From Pomacea canaliculata (Eukaryota; Mollusca; Gastropoda; Architaenioglossa; Ampullariidae): a stretch of 64,000 bases of DNA. Position numbers and translations under genes: made by a program. The stretch spans positions 682,001 through 746,000 of the forward strand of contig NC_037602.1 in assembly GCF_003073045.1 (NCBI RefSeq), given 5' to 3'. The first letter of the stretch is position 1. Each line of letters opens with the position of its first letter. Under the pieces are notes generated by a model. It saw nothing but the letters and a program-made list of their open reading frames with translations, ran no database searches and was not told the origin of the DNA. Of this stretch, positions 39,395 through 51,645 are shown piece after piece.

Positions 39395-39401
<7 letters not shown>
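36936..39401 (+). CDS. Rhodopsin-like GPCR 3 (divergent tandem paralogue)
   Basis: 394 residues in four coding exons with the same phases: 36936-37076, 37572-37824, 38114-38360 and 38858-39401. The N-terminal exon (47 residues, MTMVSTQSMV to DDVISLE) contains Cys, Trp and Pro absent from the paralogues. Exon 2 gives TM1 (LGIPGNVLSAIVFY), the YRQGLRERIN loop and TM2 (LALADLVVALYY). Exon 3 gives TM3 with ERC and a segment identical to GPCR 2 over 121 bp (38120-38240), then a distinct TM4 and loop 2 (NTT glycosylation site). Exon 4 gives TM5, TM6 (CAIP), TM7 (NSSFNFLIY) and a C-tail unlike the other two (WYTPKDMNFNKT). Overall it is clearly more diverged than genes 1 and 2 are from each other. 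Confidence 0.9.
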
Positions 39402-39449
<48 letters not shown>

Positions 39450-41235
39450 TAATAATAATAATAATAATAACAACAACAACAACAACAACCATCAAATAGA
39501 TGACCGCTAGAGGCCAATTCATTAATAAGAGATTGACTTGTAATGGTTCATTCAGTGTAATGCTTACAAAACAGCAATAACAGAATTCAGTAATAATAAA
39601 AATACACGATTTCGTAAAAAATAAAAATATCGAGTATAATAACACACACATGATAAAACTGTCTAATATCTTCTTGATGACGCGCACTCAAAATAGTAAA
39701 ATATTGTTCTGTTACCTGTACTTGCCAGGTTTTTGTTCAGATTTTTTATCTATTTTTTAAAATTTCTGTTGTTACCATCCAGTTTCATAGTCTTGTTTAC
39801 TTATCTTGAGACATCAGGTATTATTACATGCGCGGCGACCAGTCTGTCCGAGTTGGGTTGTGATTATGGTTGCTGTCATCATGCTGGATGCTGGCCACAC
39901 CCAAACATGTCGGTGAACACAAGAACTTATCAGTAGGAGCTTTAACTGCTGGTAAGTCATCTGAACGTGATTTTCTTTGTAAGTCTTTTCGTTGTTAGTC
40001 GATGACTGCTTGAAGTGAGGTCTGAGTCCCCATTCATTCGGACTCCAATCTTCAGTCAGAACACGAACTAAGCAGTCCTCTGTTCTTATGTGAACTGTTC
40101 AGTTGAAGTTTCGAGCCTCATCGGTTGGGGGTCGTTTGCTTTGACACTTAAACCCGAGATATTCCAACACGATGTACTCACTCGTACAAGCAATAATTTA
40201 GAGTCGGAACATAAAAATAATAGTCTCCCCCACCCTACCCCCCAAAAACAACCAACCTTACATTCCTGTGATTAAAAATATTGAACTATTAGTGAACATA
40301 TGTTGGTGTCTTCAGTCGTCACTAAGAGACAGGTGGGCGGTATCATTACAGCCGACAAAGAAGTGAAGAGCATCTTTCTCAGGGTTATTTTTGTTATCAT
40401 CGCTGATATCGACCTCGTGAAGAGTGAAAAGGGAGGTAAGCATGACGTCAGCGCTCGCTGGCCACGTGAGGGTTGTCCCGCTGTTGTCCATAGTAATACG
40501 CGTTCATTCTGATTTTTTATTATTATTATTGCGTAGCGACTGCAAGCTCTACAGGAAGCCAAAGACAATCACGTGACATTAGGTTTATAAGTACTTGCAG
40601 CATGTGTGAGGGGGCGGGGGAGTGCGCGCGCACGCAAGGAAGAACAGGAGTGAGAGAGTGTATGAATGGTTAAGTGTGCAATAGGCATGTGGGTAGAGCC
40701 GGGTATGTTAGCTAGGACTAGGACAGCGATGGCACACAGAAGAGAGCCTGCGTGGAGATGACAGTTTAGGAATGAACACACGAGTCTACTGAGCCACTAG
40801 CAGGTGTCACTAGGCAGACTGCGTGTCCGTGCCATCTGTCTTCAGTTTCTGTCCATTTTGTGTTTTTGCTGAGGCAGAAAGCAAATAATTTGTGGACATA
40901 ACGCGCAGCATCACGGCCCAGGTGGGTCGCACTCTGTAGTGACCAGAAATGATGACAGGAAGATAATGGAAGGTGGGATACAACTAGTGGCACTGACACA
41001 CGCGGTGGGAAGTCCTGCCATTACACGGAATCTTCGATAAGTCTTCGAATCTTCGATCAAGTTCTGCCTCGGAAAATATCTGACAGTTACTATGACATTT
41101 GTGTGGAGGCTCATCTCGCAGCCTTCGGTACATTGGCTCAACTCTGCAGATAGAAATATCCTTCCACCAACACAAGTCTTGTGACAGCAACACACTAACG
41201 GTCATTGTAAACTGAACTTATGAGGTCAGACTTTC

Positions 41236-41411
41236 CTGATGTCAGTCATGTCAGACTGGCCTGGTGTCGGTCATATCAGACTTACCTGATGTCTGTCATG
41301 TCAGACTTACATGATGTCAGTCATGTCAGACTGGCCTGGTGTCAGTCATGTCAGACTTACATGATGTCAGTCACGTCAGACTTACCTGATGTCATCATGT
41401 CAGACTTACCT
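41236..41411. repeat. 25-bp tandem repeat, about 7 copies
   Basis: The unit GATGTCAGTCATGTCAGACTT with AC/GG variants repeats every 25 bp, the last copy slightly shortened. Confidence 0.88.
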
Positions 41412-43115
41412 GTATTGCTGTGACAGCTCTACATCAAAACTTTCTGAAGCAGCTGTATGAAGGAAATCATAGTTTAAAGTCGCCACTGCACATGCGCAGA
41501 CCTAATGAAAGTGATGACAAGATGGCGGAGATGTGACAGTAGAGATGAAATGGCACAAAAAGATGAAAAGTGCTGCAGGACAGAGAAATCCATCCAAGAA
41601 AGTAGCAAAAACGGTAACAGATGAATCGATGAACATTAGAGACAACACGTCACGAAAATCAACGGACGAATATGAACAGTGGAGGAGAGCAGTGACCCTC
41701 AGGCCAGTTCGGCCAATGGACATTCTCTCTCTCTCTCTGTAAGTATTTGTGTCACCTTTGTAAACTGTCGACCCTTTCCTGTAGGCCAGTATTTATTTTG
41801 ACTAAGTGTACTTCAGGACCGTCCAAAAAGCAATCGTCTTTATGGATGCTGTATGGACCAAAACTCAGATGTCACATTGCATCTTGGTTCAGTTTAGTAA
41901 ACAAACAGACCGTATTGTTTGATATCTATATATTATTGTTTTATATCTATTTATATATACAGAGAGAGAGTGTGTTTATAAGTCCAAGGTTTCGCTTATG
42001 GATAGTTTGTTTTTTTTAATTTAAAAATGAAGACAGACAGCAATAATATAAATAATAATACATTAATAGTTTGTATTAATGACTTTATTGTCTGAAATAA
42101 TGTCAATGCGGGGTGCTCCACTCTTTGTTGACAGTCATTGTCATCAGTAACAGAAGTTTTCATGATCCGTCCTGCGCTTCCCCAAACACTGTAGCAATGT
42201 TTGCTGTGATATTTTCCTAGTAATTCCTGGCATGTTCAGGGTGTCTCTGACATCTGGCCGACAATTGCTAGCTCTACATTTTGTTAATTGGTGTGGCTAG
42301 GTGGTGCTAACTTCCATTTGTAAGAACCTCAGGTTTCTCATTCTCTGTGCTTAATCACGATGTCATTTGACATTTGTTCTTCCTTAATTAAAAAAGAAAG
42401 GTAAGATTAATGCGAATATGTAAAATATATTTTAAAGGCTACCACAAAAATATTTATATGAGACGCTACTTGTGATTTTCAAAAATTTGAGTAGAGGAAC
42501 GTTTGTAATGATGTTCAGAACAACAGAAGTTTACAATCTTCCTTCTAACATTCATTTTGTACTAACTGAGATCAGACCTTGCTGTTCAGTTGCTATGACA
42601 GACAAAACTATTTTCCAATTTTAACGTATGGCAGTTAAAAGTATAAATAGAAGCAGCAGAAGCAACAGGACTTTCTATGTCAATAATGCCACATACTTCA
42701 CATACTGTACTACTGCTCCTTGTACTGTGTTCCACGAGGCCACAGTCCCAGTATTCGATGTCCAATCTGATCAGTGGTGAGTAGACACTGACCAAAGGTC
42801 ACACAGCTTTGATAGTTCATACCCAGAGCTTGCTTGCTTCAGATATACTGTCTTGTACTCCCATGAGAGTTTGCAGGAGTTTGGAGGAAACAAGTACAGC
42901 TGACAGACATTCTCTTCCTTACTCTAGGTACATCGTGAAGCGGCATTTATTTCTTCTACAAATACTAGTCATCGTGTCAAGGGTCCTTTATTGGTTTGAC
43001 AACAAAGTGTGTATTGCTACTGCTGTTTGTAATATGGACGTTTCTTGGCACTTAATGTTTTGTCCATAAAGTACATTTCATTTCACTTCTTTACTTGCCA
43101 AAACAGTCCAGCCTC

Positions 43116-43270
43116 TTTGTATGAGGTCACTGTACTAATGGTCCCTTACATCTGTATGAGGTCAATGTGCTAATGGTCCCTTACATCTGTGTTAGGTCAA
43201 TGTACTAATAGTTCCTGACATCTGTATGAGGTCACTGTACTAATGGTCCCTCACATCTGTATGAGGTCAG
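43116..43270. repeat. 35-bp tandem repeat, about 4 copies
   Basis: The unit TGTATGAGGTCA[C/A]TGT, [A/G]CTAATGGTCCCTTACATC repeats about every 35 bp with point differences. Confidence 0.85.
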
Positions 43271-43450
43271 CAGAAAATAAAACTTACTTTCTTAACGTAT
43301 TCCTCTCAGCATTACATGGCGAGATGTAGGGCTTGTGTGAGCCCAAAACAATGTTATTTGCGTGAACAAATTACAAAATCATATCAAGGCATTACTTTAC
43401 ATCTATATATATACCAGCAAGGGTAGCAAGTGTTGTCCGAGTGATTTCCC

Positions 43451-43496
<46 letters not shown>

Positions 43497-43689
43497 AAGA
43501 TGATGATGCACGTTTTACAGAAATAGAATCAACAGCATGTAGACCCTCTGATGAGACTAACCACTGCACTGACCAGTAGCCCGACCGTGGCCAGGGACAC
43601 CTCCAACACTGTCGTGCTTTCTGTCCCCCATTTACAATGACATGTACCTGCTGACAGTGTCAGGTGACCTCCCGACAAGTTGTGTAGTC

Positions 43690-43870
43690 TGCTCACGTGA
43701 TCTTTGTGATGTGTAGAGCAACCTAATCACGTGATCTTTGTGATGTGTAGAGCAACCTGCTCACGTGATCTTTGTGATGTGTAGTGCAACCTGCTCACGT
43801 GTTCACTGTGGTATGTAGTGCAACCTGCTCACGTGATCTTTGTGATGTGTAGTGCAACCTGCTCACGTGT
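43690..43870. repeat. 34-bp tandem array carrying an E-box in each unit
   Basis: TCACGTG occurs at 43693, 43727, 43761, 43795, 43829 and 43863, exactly 34 bp apart, each followed (except two) by ATCTTTGTGATGTGTAG. Six evenly phased CACGTG sites could bind bHLH factors, but the array may simply be a minisatellite. Confidence 0.92.
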
Positions 43871-44294
43871 CCAGTGACAGCCGTTGTGCCCCGTTCATCC
43901 TGTGAATCACTTTTCCAAAGAAGTAACACATGCAGGATCATAGAACACAGGAAACAATTAACTGCCACTCAAGACGGACAGGAGTAAATAAGACACTTCA
44001 TTCACACACCTTCACGATCGTAGCAAGTAATATACTTTATTTGCTGTCACTTTCTCTGAAAACAATATATAAAATGACCAATGCAGATAAAATGCTTACA
44101 GGAAATATCTATATATTATTTGCAATATCAAACACATTCTCTGATTTTAAAATGTGAGTATATCAGATTTTATTGTGCCCAATGAGGTATATTTTAGTTA
44201 GATTAGCCGACTATTTCTTATCTCGTTTTAACAAACGATGTGAACATTAGTGCTAAGAAAGAAAAGAGGAATTCTTGTGGCTGCTTTATATCCT

Positions 44295-44600
44295 TCACCT
44301 GGATGGGGGAACTTGACAGTTTTCATCGGTTGTGTGTTGTGGCGACTTATCAAAATTATATTTAGCTACGACTGCAGCGCGCGAGAGCAATACAGAAGAA
44401 ATAAATGATTCTTTTCTGATTGTATTACCACTTAATAGCACTACGTCGGTTACCGATGTGAATAAAAATCGAAGAATTCCGGTAAAATCGTCCGTTGTGT
44501 CCATCCGCCAAGTTACCGCGATATCCTCCCGGGACGGTTTGCACACGAACTTGTGTATGACGTAGTCCAGGGACAGGAAGTGGTTGGTCACTGCCAACAT
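44295..44600 (-). other. Unidentified 101-codon open frame, possibly a decayed exon
   Basis: It starts MLAVTNHFLSLDYVIHKFV. The DYVIH segment resembles DYVIHSLV of the GCNT-like enzyme in this window, but the rest does not follow that family and no splice partners were found. It lies directly downstream, on the minus strand, of the inverted repeat arm 44611-44767. It may be chance. Confidence 0.2.
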
Positions 44601-44610
44601 TTCAACACAA

Positions 44611-44767
44611 CATGAACTTGTATGACTGCACTGCTGGCAGACGACTTTTTCAAGTTAACTACTAAAACGTGTCAGGTGTGTACAAAGCTTCCGGTTTAGT
44701 CACATTCATTGTTTTACTCGCCGAGACTAGCAGCGCAGAACCAACCTTGGTCTCGGCAGACAGGCAA
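44611..44767 (-). repeat. Inverted repeat pair, arm 2
   Basis: Its reverse complement matches 21431-21590 in several long blocks, including TGACTAAACCGGAAGCTTTG and CGTTTTAGTAGTTAACT. Orientation is opposite to arm 1. Confidence 0.75.
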
Positions 44768-45529
44768 CAGTCCACCTTTGAACGTCGGTGATGTCAATAA
44801 ATAAGATATCTATAAACTACATCCAGCCTTATCAATTCGTACCTTACTCACCAGTTGACATTGGGACATCGAAATCTTTGGAACCCAAAAAGCAGTCGAA
44901 AGACAAAGATAGGACGACAACATGTATTTAACGGACACTAACATTTTCCCATAATTTCATAATTCTTTTCACCTCCATGGATTACAATAAACGCCCAAGA
45001 AGTGAACACTTTGAGATGCATGTGTTTCTGTATTTATCAATAGTTAATAATGAGACAATAGACACACTGCCTCATTACTCAAACATGACACTAATACACA
45101 GGGGAAAGCAGGTACTTGAAGAACAATACACCTTAGTACCAGTCTATTTACCTGTCTTCTTTAAGTGTTGAGTTTTTCCAATCTTTTTCCTGTGGGTGTC
45201 ATCTGACTTTCTGAAAAAAAGTTGGTTTTACATGTGGTACAGACTGTTGACAATATTAAGTAGCAGCAGTAGCACTGTGTCACTGACCTGTTAATGCTGC
45301 AATCGTTAGATTAGATATCGTCTGTCATATCAGAGGCATCCTTTCCTTTTTAGAAAACTTCATGATGCCGAAAAAGTGTAAGAACTGTATTCCAGAGAGA
45401 CTGAGACATAAAACACAAGCCGCAGTTCGCTCGTACAGAAGTACGAACAGTTTACTTGGAGCACAAGGTGTCCCAGTCTCTCGGCTCCCAAAGCTTTGTA
45501 GTCGAGTAGCTGAGTCTTCACATTCTTAC

Positions 45530-46365
45530 TTTTATTTACAGTGAAGAAGCAGCAGAAAAGGGTGAGGAACAACAAGAAATACGCCAGTGTCTACATTCCG
45601 GAAACTGGCAAACCGTTGACAAGCGATATGCTGCCATACACCCTGAGATACGTGCTGTAGGCAAGTAGATGCTGAGAGGTTTCGACTGTCATCACGAGGA
45701 AGCTGAGACATCGTGTGGGACACTAGCACACAAAGGACATTAAGGTGTGGTGGGGACAAAACAGAATCTACGTATAAAGTATGATAGCCGCACATGGAGA
45801 AAGAGGCAGAGAAATACTGCAAACATGCCAAGGTTGTTAAAGAGTGAGCCCAGCAAACCGTCCATAGCCCGTGTACAATACACAGCTACCCCAAGGAGCG
45901 TGGGAGGATATTTTCTGGGTCCCCTTCCTTCAGGACAATCAGTACTTGTTGTCATTGACTACTACAGAAGGTACCACGAAACAGGTGATGAGGACAACTA
46001 CAGCTGAAGAGACCATCAAAGTGCTTCAAGTGATTTCCGCAAGACACGAATACCTCAAAGAACACACACCTACAACGGTCCTCAGTTCATTTCAGAGACA
46101 TTTGCTGAGTGTGTGACAAATGTAGGAGCCAAGCAGATAATAACAACTGCAAGATGGCACCAAGAAAACGGAAAAGTGAAGAGACAAAATCAATCGTTCC
46201 TGAAAGGAATGAGAATAGCTCAAGCTTAAGGCAAAGACTGGCAAGATGAAGCTTTAACATTGTAGCATATTGGGCCAACAGACATCTGTGTACAGGACGT
46301 AGTCCAGCAGAACTTTGTTTAGTGGGAAAATTTATACAAAAATATAACAATAAATATAATTAACT
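45530..46365 (+). mobile_element. Fossil Ty3/gypsy retroelement fragment (pol, integrase region), unit 1
   Basis: Remnant of an LTR retrotransposon pol gene: the stretch before and into the integrase core, recognised by GPLPSG, VVIDYY and T-T-A-E-E-T-I-K-V-L. It is old and broken in several places, with no LTR visible on this copy. It abuts the same flanking sequence as the related fragment in unit 2, so the insertion is older than the segmental duplication. Confidence 0.8.
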
Positions 46366-47643
46366 TCAACTTTTTGAATATGAACAGACATCAACGTTGA
46401 TGACATTCAAAATGATCACACTCTTTATGAGATTCTAACTAGTTTTATTTTCCTTCACTATAGCTTTAACAGACAACAATCCACAGACTTTGTATACGTG
46501 TTTTGGTTCGAAACTTATTTTATTGCATTTTATAAAACGGTGTTTAAACTACTTCTATTTCAATAAACTGATTATTTCTTAGGTAAATACGTTTTGGCAA
46601 ATAGAACGACCATAGACAACGCCCTTTATCGTACAAAAAGTCTTTGCTTTTGCACTCATTCTATGTTTTAACTGTTATATAGTCGATCAAGATAAAAAAT
46701 AAGGTGTATGTCTAAATATTACCGGGAAGAGGGAGAGAGAGACGAACACGCATGGGTCAATCAGTCAATCAGTCAATCAGTACCACTCGGTGGCCTATGA
46801 GCGCCATGACGGATGTAAAAAATAGTTACCCTGTCTTATTCACACATTTGTCAATATAGTCCACAAAGACACTTTTACTTTCTTTTTCTTCCTGAATTCC
46901 TGAATCCATTCCTAAAGGAAAAGCAGTTTTCGGGAAAGTACTTTTAGTTCGCCGAAAGACTGAACGGCCAATATAATGGCACATTATTCTTCGTGTGATT
47001 CAAAATAAAATTTTTAGAATAGCTTGACAATCTATAAAAGACAACAGACCTAAAGATATGAACAGAGTTGTAACCCAGATGTATGTTTCTCAGTTTACAA
47101 ACTGACTGGAAGGCCATGCTGATTGATTAGTTTGTTCGCCTGTAAACAATCCTTTTCTGTACATCCGTCCTTTAAGTTTAATTCATAAGAAACAAAAGCT
47201 TTCCATAAATAAGGTGACAACACTAGATTGTTCTCAAGCGGGTAGAGGATAGCAAACGACAGACACCATCGAGATTGTTACACCAGGAAGCACTAACGGC
47301 ATTCACGGTTGGACAAATCGAGTAATACGACGAGTGGAATAATAAACCTATGAGGTAAATGACTTTGTTTCCTGTAAACATAAATAAAGGACCAGCTTAG
47401 AAGTAAACATTTTCTTGTCTCCTTCGAAGATGTAAATGACATCCGCATCTCTATCGCCGTCTTCCAGTTACACTTGGTGACAACGCTGAAAAACACTCAT
47501 CACAAAATCAGAGGTGTGTGTATGCACGCGCGTGCGCGTGAGAGTGAGTGCATGTGGCCATAACATACATATCAACGAGGTGAACAAATGATAGACCACA
47601 GCTAACCCTTTGTCTACAGTTCACCGCCATCTGTACACGTGTC

Positions 47644-48725
47644 CTAACACAACACAAGACTTCGCAGCGTTTGCTTGAACTTTGATCCCAGGCTAATGTA
47701 CACAAAGAAATTGATGACAGAGTTGATGGCCACAAGTGCGTTCACAAAGGTTTCCATGACAACCACTAAATTACACAGACGTGTCCAGGGGCGATAATCC
47801 GGTACTAGGAGTCGGGTCAAGGACGTCAAGACACGTGGACTGACGCACGCGATGTAGATACCGGAAATGACGACAAGCATTCTAGTCAGACCGATCTCTT
47901 CCCTACTCAGCTTAGAAGAGCTCGAACATCTATTTCTCCATTTCATGGCATGGTTTAATTTAACTACTGTGATCGTGGTGGTTACGGCCGTTACAGCAAG
48001 GGAAAGAATAGGAACAACAGAATTCATTACCACGGTGTCCAGGATGTCAAGAAAGGCCTTGTTGTCCAGGTAGAACGTGGAGGGGATGACGAGCCACGTG
48101 GGCTCTACCTGAGAGTCGGAATAATAGGCACAGGCTGTGTCGTAGCTGAAGACAATGATCTGACCGCTGCAGGCCAGAGCGAGACTCGCGACCCCAAATA
48201 TGACCCAAAACCCTCGCCTGGACACCAGACTCTGCACCTGTAGAGGGAGGGCGATGTGCACACATCTGTCTACTGAGATGAGCGTGGACACAAGGTTGGC
48301 GATGATGGCGATGATATCGGGATGGACACAAGGCGAAGGCGAATAAGCACAATGTTTACGCGTACTCTAACTCCTTTTCCAAACAGTTGTCCCAGTGTGT
48401 AATTAAAGTATCGGGCATAAAGCGCTATTATAAACAGAAGGTCGAGCAGAGACAACATAAACAGCAGTGTGTTGACTCGACCCTGTAAACCTTGTCTATA
48501 AAAGACAGCGCAGTTGAGGACATTGGTGATAATACCAACAACAAACAACAGTGGAAGAACTACCACGTATATTATACTTGCAACTGTCTCTCTCGATGAT
48601 TGAGTAATTAAGTCCTCGGGACTAGCGCACGGAAAGGACTCAGGCAGGGGCAACCTTAAACAGTTGTCGGACCTGGAGAATACAAGCGAAGTATTGCTGG
48701 GCAGGTAATGTGTGGTCGCTGTCAT
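47644..48725 (-). pseudogene. Rhodopsin-like GPCR 4, intronless coding region, frameshifted
   Basis: The minus strand reads a receptor almost identical to GPCR 5 from MTATTHYLPSNTS (start 48725) through TM1 and TM2. It shifts frame near 48318, where CCGATATC stands against CCGGATATC in GPCR 5, a one-base loss. The first frame stops at about 48270. The rest (TM3 with VDRC, TM4-TM7, INFFVYISLGSKFKQ, ending LVLC) continues in another frame to 47644. All other features are intact, so the lesion looks recent. An assembly error in the window is the alternative. The coding region has no introns, unlike genes 1-3. Confidence 0.85.
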
Positions 48726-48849
48726 GGTAACTGCAATGAAAGAGTTAGAAGGTTACAGTTACTGCTTCTATTGAAATGAAGTATATTATTGGAGTAGATT
48801 ATTTTTTACAACATACATTTGAAAAAAGATAACAAAACGCTTTAAAAAA

Positions 48850-50115
48850 AATAAAAAGTCACGTATGATCAACAGGAAAGTTTGCCTATAGCATGCAATG
48901 TTTGCAGGGGGTTGTTTATCTATTGACTAACAATACTTACAATAGGAAACAGCTTTTCACTGCACTACGCGTCTATATGTAAGGATACCTAAGGATAACT
49001 TAAAATATATTTGTGTTTTTGCTGATGAACTAAATCGCTATTTTCCTGTATTTTGTAAGTACTTGATTCCTTAATCTCTAATTCTAATCTCTTGGGCGAT
49101 TATTATTAAAATTCAAGAGTCGCCTGTGTTACATACTAGCCCGTGTGACGAGGTATTTCAAAAGGTTGTTTTATGGAATTACTTGACCTCCTTCTCTAAA
49201 CTGCATTTACATATCTATTTAATGTTTAATTTAACTCGGTCAAACACTGACAGTTTGAAACTAGAGTCGACAAGCGGTGTCATCCTCATTGAATCTCCTT
49301 GACAACAGCTGTGAAAATGCAGAGATACTTCTCCTTTTGCGCAAATTTGTTGGTCATGAAACATCTGACAGAAATATAGAACCAAGTTATCCCTTATTTC
49401 ATGAATGCTTAGGAATAGATCGTCGATAAAAAGAAAATAGCTTCTCGCTAGTGTGCAAGAGAGAAAAAGAAAGAATTTATGCTTAGGTAAAAAACTATAT
49501 AAGCTAATAGAAATTTCACGTGTGGTATGTACCTGCATTAATTACCATTGATTTAATTAATCGAGTCCTTCCTGCAAATAATAAAGTTGGATTTATTTAA
49601 GAGAAAGAGAATTAACATCAGACAAACGCGAAAAAAATCCATCGTCTTAACAATGTGTATAAGAATTTTAATTTCTTTTTATTCAGCAGACCTCACATGT
49701 CTTTAGAAGGTAGGTAGTAGGTTTGTCAATAATTGAAGTCTTGACAACAAAAAGTACTTTTCGTTAATATATGAAGACAAGAATATTTTACTTTTATTTT
49801 TAAATCTGCTTAAAATCAAGCTTTTTGTATCAGTTCTATTTTCTTCTTTACTCTCCTCTTTTTTTTTTACTGTTGATCCACTGAGTGGTGCAAGGAGATA
49901 AGAAATCAAAATTTCGCTATTAAACTTTTTTTTCCATCAACTGGAACCTTTTTATTTTATTACTTATAGCTTTTACTTTCAGTAATTATATTTTCTACTT
50001 TTTTTACTTTTCAATTTCATGAGACTTTATTTTTTATCGTAAATTTTGTTAACAAAGGGACCAAGTTTTACTCAGACATTTTGTCTCGTGTTCTAAAGTT
50101 CGCATCTTGATCAGT
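48850..50115. other. Unit 1-specific non-coding stretch
   Basis: AT-rich sequence upstream of GPCR 4 with no counterpart in unit 2, where a LINE occupies the corresponding place. No gene or repeat family was recognised. Confidence 0.5.
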
Positions 50116-51066
50116 CACTATCCTTGACAACAGATGTGAAATTTCAAACTTACCTTACTTTCGCCGAACAGGTTGTTGGCCTTGTGACATCAGCACTAAG
50201 TCATGTCTCTTCTCGCCTGCTGGGTTTTTTTTTTTTTTTTCTTACAAGATCGCCGAGAAAATGAAAATCGCTTTCTTCCAGGGTAAAAGAAAGTAAAGAA
50301 GAAACGACTTTATGCTGGAGAAATGAAATCTATTGACCCTAATGGAAGTTTAAGTCCTTATATACCTGCATCCTATCATTAATTATTCCAATCTTTCCTG
50401 AAAAAAGTAATATTAGACTTTTCTTTAAAACTAGGGAAATCAAATCAGAGAACTTAAAAATGTTCGTCGGTGTAACAAAAGTTAATAAAGGAATTTTAAA
50501 TTCCTTCAATGCACCGTATCGGAATTATTTTTATTTTTGTCTCTACTTGTATTGTAAACTTGAACTCGTTAGTACTTGTGCACACTTGTCAGAATTACTC
50601 CTGTGTAAGTCATCGCCATTATCGGAAAACGTCCGCGACCTTTATCAAAGAAGAACATAGATGTGGCTTAGTATCTATAGCGAAATTGATATTTAATTGT
50701 GTTTTATCGCAGCTATACAAGCCGACACATGTCTTTAGAACCTCTGCAGTAGGTTTGTCAATAATGGAAGTCCTGGCGAAAAAAGAATTTTTGGTAAATG
50801 CGCATAAAGAAAAAGAAAATAATAACTTTGAGGGGAATCTTATTTTTAAAGCTTCTTCGGTATTTTTTTAGCTCTATTCTTTAACAGTGGACAAGCTAGT
50901 GTGACAGTTTAAGTAATTAAAATCTCGTGATTTAACGTTTTGCTCCATCAACCGGAAACAAATTATGTTATTTCAGCTCCATTCTAGATTTTAATCCTCA
51001 TTTTTCTAAAGGAAGGTATTTGACAAGATAACATTTTCCTCAGACATCGTATCGTGTGACAGAAGC

Positions 51067-51215
51067 TCACATCTCACTGATGTCACTCGTTTCCATCATC
51101 TGTGTAAGGTGTCCACCAGGCTCCCTGTCGCTGTCAGATGACGACTGACAACAAGAACGACGACGTCGTCTGTGTCTCAGATGTTGAGGAATGGCAGTTG
51201 GGGAAGGCAGGGAGC
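51067..51215 (-). other. Possible receptor C-tail remnant, unit 1
   Basis: The minus strand reads a hydrophilic end R-H-R-R-R-R-R-S-C-C-Q-S-S-S-D-S-D-R-E-P-G-G then MMETSDISEM and stop. The unit 2 copy differs by a whole codon (one Arg fewer) and a synonymous Pro change. It looks like an intracellular tail, but identity as coding DNA is unproven. Confidence 0.3.
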
Positions 51216-51509
51216 AGACGGTAAGTTCCCGACCTCTCACTGACACACAGTGACACACAGTGACACACAGTGACAGTCTCGTCCTCGTGTGACGGTCAGA
51301 GTGTAAAGTTCACAGTCTGCTACACTCACAAGACTTCTTGCTTGAAAGGCTTCAAACTCGCTGTTGCTGTTGTTGTCGTTGTTGCTAATGTTGTTGTTGT
51401 TGTTGTTGTTGTTGTTGACGCTATTGTTGAAGCAGCAGTACGGTAACGTGAGATAACAACACCAAAGCCACAAGATGGCGCCGTGTAGACTCTGCGTACG
51501 TCACTTGTC

Positions 51510-51645
51510 GTCTGTCTCGTAGATTCAGTAATTACGTCCCCTGGACTGACGCGGGGAATGAACTCGGGCAGTGGCCGCCTCACGCAGTTGTCGGACCTGA
51601 AGTTCTCTGTCGTTGTTGGTCAGGGTAACTGTCTAAAGCTGCAAC
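51510..51645 (-). pseudogene. GPCR N-terminal relic without membrane core, unit 1
   Basis: The minus strand gives SDNCVRRPLPEFIPRVSPGD then VITESTRQTT, matching SDNCLRLPLPESFPCASPED and LITQSTRETV of GPCR 5 up to the TM1 border. After that the similarity ends and no transmembrane segment follows. The equivalent start codon is CTG (ACAGTTACCCTGAC against ACAGTTACCATGAC). Compared with unit 2 it lacks the segment with WRLCNASLV. Confidence 0.75.

Larger units (their letters stand above)
39402..45529. other. Intergenic region rich in tandem arrays
   Basis: No firm gene. It contains (AAT)n at about 39400-39490, a 25-bp array (41236-41411), a 35-bp array (43116-43270), (TTG)n at about 43449-43496, a 34-bp CACGTG array (43690-43870), one arm of an inverted pair (44611-44767) and an unidentified 101-codon open frame (44295-44600, minus). 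Confidence 0.5.

Noticed and set aside
39346-39687. Frame with long Ile/Val runs that looks like a membrane segment
   Set aside because: It is a translation of the (AAT)n microsatellite just after GPCR 3.
43500-43610. Possible third SINE (GTGCAGTGGTTAGTC on the minus strand next to a CAA tail)
   Set aside because: Only the short A-box-like stretch matches; no B box and no second copy seen.
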